NCBI GenBank assembly: GCA_964645005.1
Contig: CAZXYS010000036.1
Location: forward strand, 1 to 41,926
Direction: 5' to 3'
Length of the DNA stretch: 41,926 bases
Source of the DNA: CAZXYS01 sp964645005
Lineage (GTDB): Bacteria; Bacteroidota; Ignavibacteria; Kapaibacteriales; UBA2268
Shown: positions 36,727-41,926 of the stretch, piece by piece
How the letters are laid out: every line of letters begins with the position of its first letter
Position numbering within the stretch: position 1 is the stretch's first letter
Program-made: the position numbers and the translations under genes
The notes under the pieces: model-generated
What the model was told of the DNA's origin: nothing
The model's input: only the letters and a program-made list of their open reading frames with translations
Database searches by the model: none

Positions 36727-36852
36727 AATCATAAAATCCATTTAATAATGATTCGTATTTATGTTTAAGTTCTACTAATAATAAATTTAGATTGTTGTAA
36801 ATATTTTGTATATTTTATGACAAATTATTGATAATAAAATCAGGTAAGTATT

Positions 36853-38604
36853 ATGTTCGAAATGAATCCGGTATTGGAACGACTTCCGCAGCATCTAATG
36901 GATTTTGTAATCGAGCAGCCGTATAACGAATACACTGCTCAGGATCATGCTGTCTGGCGTTATATAATGAGACAGAATGTAAAGTATCTTAGCGAAGTAG
37001 CCCACAGTTCCTATCTCGACGGCTTAAAACAAACTGGGATTAGCATAGAATACATCCCCCACATGTATGGCATGAATCGTATCCTGAAAGATATAGGCTG
37101 GGCTGCCGTTGCTGTTGACGGATTTATCCCGCCGGCGGCGTTTATGGAATTCCAGGCTTACAATGTGCTGGTGATTGCCGCGGATATGCGCCCGATCGAC
37201 CAGATCGAGTACACACCCTCACCGGATATCGTTCATGAAGCTGCAGGACATGCGCCGATTATCGCAAATGAAGAATATTCAGAATATCTCTGGCGATTCG
37301 GCGAACTCGGCGCAAAAGCCTTTTCCTCGAAGAGAGATTATGACCTCTACGAGGCGGTGCGCCATCTCTCTATCCTGAAAGCCGATCCTTACACGAAAAA
37401 AGAAGACATTGAGCAGGCTGAAAAAGATTTGGAACACATCGACAGGACTATGGGCGAGCCGTCCGAGATGGCTCTTATCAGAAATCTGCACTGGTGGACT
37501 GTCGAGTACGGCTTGATCGGAGATCTAAACAAGCCAAAGATCTACGGCGCAGGGCTGCTCTCATCAATCGGCGAGAGCTATAACTGCCTGCAGCCACACG
37601 TCAAGAAGTATCCTTACACACTCGATGCAATGAATTACGATTTCGACATTACCACGCAGCAGCCTCATTTATTTGTGACGCCGGACTTCGACCACTTGAA
37701 CAAAGTGCTCGACGAGTTCGCTGACACAATGGCGCTGCGCCGCGGCGGAATGGATGCCGTTAACAAGGCTATCGGCTCCGGCGCTGCCGGAACGCTCGAG
37801 TGGAATTCAGGCTTGCAGGTGTCCGGCACTTTTACCGATGTTATCGAGCAGGACGGCGAGCCGATATTCGTGAAATCCACCGGTCCCACTGCATTAAGCT
37901 ACAATGACAGTCAGTTGCCCGATCACGGCAAAGACAATCACGCCGATGGCTTCGGCTCACCCATCGGACGTCCTATGCATTTCGGCAAACCGCTCGAAAA
38001 TATAACTGACGGCGACCTGAAGGAATACGGTATCGAACGCGATAAAAATGTAAGGCTGGAATTTGATTCCGGCGTAACTGTTGACGGGCGTCTTCGCGAT
38101 ATTACACGCCGCGAAGGTAAGCTCTTGCTCATGCACTTCGACGATTGCAGGGTTACTTATCTGGACCAAACACTATTCGCGCCGGACTGGGGTGTTTTCG
38201 ACATGGCGGTAGGCGAGTCGATAGGATCCGGCTATAACGGTCCCGCAGACGCCAAAGCCTGGCAGTTGAACTTCAATCCGCCGGAAGAGAAGACGCATAA
38301 GATTGAACATACCGAAACATCGAAGAAAATGCACAGGATGTACCAAACAGTAAGGGACATTCGGGAAAACGGCAAAGACCTCAACGAGTTAGAGAATATA
38401 TGGAAAATCATTAAATCGGAATATCCCGAAGAATGGCTGCTTGCTCTCGAGATATACGAGCTGCTCAGAGACAGCGAATCTTATATCGAAATTACTAACG
38501 AGATAAAAAACTATCTATCCGACCTGCGCGATAACAGGCAGGAATTCAGTAAATTGATTGATGACGGCTTCGCCCTGATGGAAGAGAAGACGGTGACAGC
38601 ATGA
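36853..38604 (+). CDS. Aromatic amino acid hydroxylase (pterin/iron-dependent, phenylalanine 4-hydroxylase type) with C-terminal extension
   Basis: The enzyme uses tetrahydrobiopterin and non-haem iron to hydroxylate phenylalanine or a related amino acid. The iron facial triad is H128 and H133 in VHEAAGHAP plus E218 in WWTVEYGL. In human PAH the triad is H285, H290 and E330, so about 45 extra residues lie between the second His and the Glu here (a charged helical segment, 160-205). The catalytic core ends near residue 300. The remaining about 280 residues are not part of the usual bacterial enzyme (about 290 residues) and carry no motif I recognise. Substrate preference (Phe versus Trp/Tyr) cannot be read off. 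It could share transcription with the MDR gene upstream; no pterin recycling gene is in view. Confidence 0.88.
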   Translation: MFEMNPVLERLPQHLMDFVIEQPYNEYTAQDHAVWRYIMRQNVKYLSEVAHSSYLDGLKQTGISIEYIPHMYGMNRILKDIGWAAVAVDGFIPPAAFMEFQAYNVLVIAADMRPIDQIEYTPSPDIVHEAAGHAPIIANEEYSEYLWRFGELGAKAFSSKRDYDLYEAVRHLSILKADPYTKKEDIEQAEKDLEHIDRTMGEPSEMALIRNLHWWTVEYGLIGDLNKPKIYGAGLLSSIGESYNCLQPHVKKYPYTLDAMNYDFDITTQQPHLFVTPDFDHLNKVLDEFADTMALRRGGMDAVNKAIGSGAAGTLEWNSGLQVSGTFTDVIEQDGEPIFVKSTGPTALSYNDSQLPDHGKDNHADGFGSPIGRPMHFGKPLENITDGDLKEYGIERDKNVRLEFDSGVTVDGRLRDITRREGKLLLMHFDDCRVTYLDQTLFAPDWGVFDMAVGESIGSGYNGPADAKAWQLNFNPPEEKTHKIEHTETSKKMHRMYQTVRDIRENGKDLNELENIWKIIKSEYPEEWLLALEIYELLRDSESYIEITNEIKNYLSDLRDNRQEFSKLIDDGFALMEEKTVTA

Positions 38605-38634
38605 TAAACAAAACTATATCTTATCATTTTAATA

Positions 38635-38664
38635 AAAGCCACTCTCAGTGGAGTAAGTGGCTTT
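38635..38664. terminator. Hairpin between convergent genes
   Basis: A 9-bp perfect stem, AAAGCCACT (38635-38643) with AGTGGCTTT (38656-38664), encloses a 12-base loop. It lies between the hydroxylase (+, ends 38604) and the SBBP protein (-, ends 38682). No long T-run follows on either strand, so it is a weaker terminator candidate than the one at 17462-17503. Confidence 0.5.
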
Positions 38665-38681
38665 CAATATAATGTTTCAAC

Positions 38682-41015
38682 TTATTCTTTCAATATTTTT
38701 ACTGTCTTATAGCTTAATTGTTCACCATTCTCCATTCTAAGATAATAATTGCCTGCCGGGATATTCGCGGCATCGATGCTTATAATATGTTCACCGGCAG
38801 AAAAATATCTTTCGCCAATAGTCTTTATCAGCCTTCCGGTAATATCGAATAAACTGAATTTAATATTAGCGGGCTTTTCTATCGAAAATTCGATTGTGCC
38901 TGTGTTTGTGATAGGATTCGGATAGCAATTAATATCGGCGCTTAACTCAGGTTTGTATTCGGCGCTGACAATATTGAAATCCAATACTGATATAAACATG
39001 TCAGTCATACCCAACAATTCCATACGCATAGCATCATCTGTAACAGGAAAATCATACGCTGCTGTGTTTCCTACAATTATCAATGTTTTGTTGTCATAAA
39101 ATGCTTCGACTATTTGGCTGTGCATATCGCCATGAACCGGGATACCCGCAAATAAAGTAGAATATCTCAAATCAGAGAAATCCTGGTTGAACATCGTTAT
39201 AAAAAGGTCGCCGCTTGATTTTTTAAAAGCGTCTTTGGTAACAGGAAAATCTCTATTATCAACCTCACCGAGATACGCCGAACCTAACAAGATAATGTTG
39301 CCATATTCATCTTGTAAAATTTTATTGCCCCATCCATTATTCAAAGTAGATCCGGCAATGAATTCCGTAAAGTCATAATTAAATTTACAAATAAAAGTCC
39401 ACATATCAAATTGCTCTGAATATTCTGGCTTTTGATAAGCATTATCGCTCACGGGAGGATGAACCTTAGATTCAGGTCTGCCAGTAATATAAATATTCCC
39501 CATTTTATCTGTGAATATATCAGTATTCCAACTTGTTTCGGTATATGATGAAAATATTAAATCAGATAAATCACTGTTGAGTTTTGCAACAAAGCCTGAC
39601 ACTGAATTTTTTTCTGGTTGATATGTATTTTCAGTTGTTGGAAATTCTTCAGATGTAGTAACACCACACACTAAAATATTACCATTATCATCAACTTCTA
39701 TATCGCCAATATTCTCCCCCCATTTACCTCCCAAATATGTGCCGCCAATCATATTTTCAAGATTATCAGTAAGAACAGATATATGCAAACTTCTTGATCT
39801 TAGGGTATCGTCAATAGATTTCATAAAGGCATTTTCTGAAACAGGCATGTCTTTTGATTTGGTAGCCACATAAAGAAAAACTCTATTATTAAAAAGCCTT
39901 AGTTTACAATATTCTTCAAAATCACTCCCCCCTAAAAAAGTTGATGCTATAACTTGATTACCTTTGGAATTAAATTTAGTTATATAAAAATCAAGATCAC
40001 CTGAATAAGTTTTCTGAAATGCATTGTCAGAAATTGGGAAATTTATTGTAGCCTGATGGAAAGAAACTGTACCAGCAATATATATAAAACCATCTTTGTT
40101 TACTTTAATGTCTGTTACAACACATCCTTCAGGTCCAAAATAAGTTGAATACAGGATGTCTTTTCCATCAGGTGAGAATTTAGTAAAAAAACCATGGTAT
40201 ATACCTTCTATTTGTTTCTTATATGCACCTGGAGTTATTGGAAAATTACGACTGTCTGTGCTTCCACAAATATAAATATTTCCGTTATTATCCGTACAAG
40301 CACCACCACAATCTTCACTACCGCCAGTACCAAAATATGAAGAGTATACAACGAAAGGATCAATTACAAAAGGTTTGCTTACATCATATTTACCCAAATT
40401 AAATCCTATTTTGGATTTTGAAATTTTTTTGAATTCACAATCAACTGATTCCATATTATTTTCTTTTAAAAAAGCTCTTAAACCACCAATTTTCAAATCA
40501 GAAATACCAGTGGCTACGGTTATGTTATTGTCATTATTAATTTTTAAATCTTGATGTCCTTGAAAATTTAATTTAATTTTATCAATTGCCGATTGATCTT
40601 TGATAATTAAATCAAAACGGAACTTGTCTTTTTTATAAAGTCTTAAATCAACATCGTTATAGATTTCTTTAAAAACAATTTCATTGAAAGCAGGAACATT
40701 TGTATAGCTTTGGTATTTTCCAATAATAAAATTATAATGAAATTTGGCTTTGAATTTAGGTTCAAATTCTTTTAAGTTGGAATTATCAAATGATAATTTT
40801 ATTGCATTTCCTTGAATATTTCCTAAACTATCCCGTTTAAATTGATCAAATAGGATCCCGGTTTTCGTAACTATCACATTCTGGTTTCCCTGCTTCATAA
40901 CAAAGAGAATCTTGTCATCCCATTGCCCTTGGTTTTCGATAAATACATTGTTCTGTGCTGACAAAGATTGAATTGTAAATAATGAAAAAATTATTATCAC
41001 TAATGCTTTTTTCAT
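38682..41015 (-). CDS. Secreted SBBP-repeat protein with T9SS sorting tail
   Basis: This 777-residue exported protein has a signal peptide (about 1-21, ending SLSAQ). Residues about 22-225 match the N-terminal domain that precedes SBBP repeats (FIENQGQWDDKILFVMKQG ... FVIDPFVVYSSYFG). SBBP repeats at about 225-690 are of the 'DNNGNIYICGSTDSRNFP' kind, repeated about eight times with GxxxxxxTxSxxFPxxxxAY patterns. The last about 78 residues are a T9SS type A tail (CYPNPITNTGTIEF ... PAGNYYLRM). It is likely an adhesin- or propeller-like surface protein; ligand unknown. An A/T-rich gene, unlike the neighbouring dehydrogenases, it stands alone upstream of the sorting-tail array. Confidence 0.92.
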   Translation of the reverse strand: MKKALVIIIFSLFTIQSLSAQNNVFIENQGQWDDKILFVMKQGNQNVIVTKTGILFDQFKRDSLGNIQGNAIKLSFDNSNLKEFEPKFKAKFHYNFIIGKYQSYTNVPAFNEIVFKEIYNDVDLRLYKKDKFRFDLIIKDQSAIDKIKLNFQGHQDLKINNDNNITVATGISDLKIGGLRAFLKENNMESVDCEFKKISKSKIGFNLGKYDVSKPFVIDPFVVYSSYFGTGGSEDCGGACTDNNGNIYICGSTDSRNFPITPGAYKKQIEGIYHGFFTKFSPDGKDILYSTYFGPEGCVVTDIKVNKDGFIYIAGTVSFHQATINFPISDNAFQKTYSGDLDFYITKFNSKGNQVIASTFLGGSDFEEYCKLRLFNNRVFLYVATKSKDMPVSENAFMKSIDDTLRSRSLHISVLTDNLENMIGGTYLGGKWGENIGDIEVDDNGNILVCGVTTSEEFPTTENTYQPEKNSVSGFVAKLNSDLSDLIFSSYTETSWNTDIFTDKMGNIYITGRPESKVHPPVSDNAYQKPEYSEQFDMWTFICKFNYDFTEFIAGSTLNNGWGNKILQDEYGNIILLGSAYLGEVDNRDFPVTKDAFKKSSGDLFITMFNQDFSDLRYSTLFAGIPVHGDMHSQIVEAFYDNKTLIIVGNTAAYDFPVTDDAMRMELLGMTDMFISVLDFNIVSAEYKPELSADINCYPNPITNTGTIEFSIEKPANIKFSLFDITGRLIKTIGERYFSAGEHIISIDAANIPAGNYYLRMENGEQLSYKTVKILKE

Positions 41016-41037
41016 GAAGACCTCCTGCTTATCATTT

Positions 41038-41068
41038 GGGAATTCCCTCTTTTGAAGGAGGGAATTCC
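41038..41068. repeat. GGAATTCCCTC/GAGGGAATTCC inverted repeat
   Basis: An 11-bp perfect inverted repeat (41039-41049 with 41058-41068) encloses an 8-base T-rich loop. It sits between the SBBP gene start and the sorting-tail array. It resembles the repeat at 2419-2504, so it is probably the same intergenic family. It could also act as a terminator for the minus-strand genes upstream, with weak evidence. Confidence 0.5.
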
Positions 41069-41077
41069 GTAATTTAG

Positions 41078-41308
41078 TTATTTTTCAAGTTTGATTATTT
41101 TTATTGTGTTTTGACCAGTGTCTTCAAGGTTCTTGATATACAACTTAAGAAAATATGACCCTGAAGACAAGTAATCAAGATTAAATTGAAGGTCGCAATG
41201 TCCAGATTTTATCTGTTGAGAAGAAAGTTCTTTTATTAATTCCATGTTAATATTATACAATTTAAAGAAATTTTTACTAATTTTCTTATCTTTACTATTA
41301 ATGTCTAT
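41078..41308 (-). pseudogene. T9SS-tail-like fragment 3 of a tandem series
   Basis: The frame open from 41308 encodes a C-terminal module without an ATG at its head (nearest start is a TTG at 41260). It reads NFFKLYNINMELIKEL ... YLSSGSYFLKLYI ... KIIKLEK, the strand layout of a T9SS sorting domain. It is in a different frame from its neighbour and begins inside that neighbour's stop region. It is probably a remnant of a lost gene's 3' end; a read-through use is possible but not supported by a promoter. Confidence 0.55.
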
Positions 41309-41550
41309 TTACTTACAAGTACCGATATTGTTTTTGTTGTAGTTCCAAATTTAATAACTATAAAATAGGTGCCCTCGGATACACCACCACAATGCCATGT
41401 AAGAATACCGTTCCAATTAGATTGTTTTTTAATGTTGATATGTGCTTTCCCTTCAATTTTGCTGCCCATTATGTTATAAATAGATATATAAGCTTTTTCA
41501 ATGTTGTATTTCGGATCCCAATAAATTTCGGAATTAACAGTTTGAACCAT
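41305..41550 (-). pseudogene. T9SS-tail-like fragment 2 of a tandem series
   Basis: This 81-residue frame, MVQTVNSEIYWDPKYNIEK ... ILTWHCGGVSEGTYFIVI ... ISVLVSK, aligns along its length with the end of the upstream partial protein at 41556-41926. Shared elements are an IYWDxKYxIE opening, IxNIxG, GxLxWxCxxVxxGxYxI and a final VxVxx. It lacks the Pro-rich segment preceding the tail and any signal peptide, and starts 5 bases past the neighbour's stop in another frame. A stand-alone sorting domain would have no export signal, so I read it as a duplicated remnant. Confidence 0.6.
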
Positions 41551-41555
41551 AAAAT

Positions 41556-41926
41556 TTATCTTTCAACAATAACTTTGATAGCTATTGATATTGAACTATG
41601 TGTTAGTGTTATCAAATAAACTCCTGTAGCAACATCCGAGCAATCCCAATTTAAATATCCACTATGAGGTGACAATTTTTCGATAGTAATGTCATTATTA
41701 TTTCCAACCTCTGTTCCATATATATTTATTATTGAAATTCTATCATTCTCAATGTCATATTTTTTGTCCCAATAAATTAGTGTGCGAACATTTCCGGAAG
41801 CTGGTTGAGGAAAAGGATCTGATGCCCAGAGATAGTCATCAATTTCAGTTCTCATATCGACACTTGAAGTTGTTGTGTCAATACCGTATCCTCTAAGATA
41901 AGTTGTACTGTCTGCTCCCAGTGCAT
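41556..41926 (-). CDS. C-terminal end of a secreted T9SS-tail protein (cut by the window edge)
   Basis: The frame is open to the window end, so the start lies beyond it. The visible 123 codons read GADSTTYLRGYGIDTTTS, then DPFPQPASGNVRTLIYWDKKYDIE, IINIYGTEVGN, GYLNWDCSDVATGVYLITL and a final VIVER. This is a T9SS-type C-terminal sorting domain of the 'IYWD' variety, which differs from the YPNP-type tails elsewhere in the window. The rest of the protein and its function are not visible. Confidence 0.7.
   Translation of the reverse strand, partial: ALGADSTTYLRGYGIDTTTSSVDMRTEIDDYLWASDPFPQPASGNVRTLIYWDKKYDIENDRISIINIYGTEVGNNNDITIEKLSPHSGYLNWDCSDVATGVYLITLTHSSISIAIKVIVER

Overview
The window looks like chromosome from a Gram-negative member of the Bacteroidota/Chlorobiota (FCB) group, most likely the Ignavibacteria/Kapabacteria side of it. 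This placement is an inference. It rests on several secreted proteins with type IX secretion (T9SS) C-terminal sorting domains, SBBP-repeat and choice-of-anchor-D proteins, a TAnnTTTG-type promoter, outer-membrane barrels and lipoproteins, and a fused E2-E1 2-oxoglutarate dehydrogenase of the actinobacterial architecture. No phage, insertion sequence, CRISPR array or integrase was seen. Intergenic DNA carries several families of short imperfect repeats.

Layout. 1-2595: repeat-rich DNA and mutL (-), whose endonuclease motifs are degenerate. 2596-9453: a small barrel protein, tRNA-Val(CAC), a small secreted protein and a 1595-residue T9SS protein with Asp-box repeats plus eight fibronectin-like repeats. 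9658-12263 (-): ECF sigma factor, an anti-sigma protein that also carries an outer-membrane-barrel-like C-terminus, and a lipoprotein. Divergent from this, 12691-17441 (+): a PKD/SprB-like T9SS protein translationally coupled to a barrel protein with two OmpA-like domains, closed by a strong bidirectional terminator. 17513-26075 (-): an IgGFc-binding-like protein, a crotonase-fold protein lacking both usual catalytic glutamates, and a TetR-TolC-MFP-RND efflux operon whose pump lacks the usual TM4 aspartates. 26443-27716 (+): an XrtH-like exosortase and its coupled membrane partner. 27757-31588 (-): a large choice-of-anchor-D T9SS protein and a LolA-like lipoprotein. 31866-35507 (-): the fused 2-oxoglutarate dehydrogenase. 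35695-38604 (+): a quinone-reductase-like MDR enzyme and an iron/pterin aromatic amino acid hydroxylase with a large C-terminal extension. 38682-41926 (-): an SBBP-repeat T9SS protein and a tandem series of three T9SS-tail-like modules, the outermost belonging to a protein that runs off the window.

How it fits together. Much of the window is cell-envelope biology: exported adhesin-like proteins, their probable outer-membrane partners, envelope-stress-type regulation and drug/lipid efflux, interleaved with housekeeping genes. The most original candidate is the 9658-17441 locus. There an ECF sigma factor, a possible envelope-spanning anti-sigma/barrel fusion and a lipoprotein face a T9SS adhesin-like protein and a barrel-OmpA fusion. 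I infer a surface-sensing module controlling a surface-anchoring module. The sequence shows the arrangement and the domain order but not the function.
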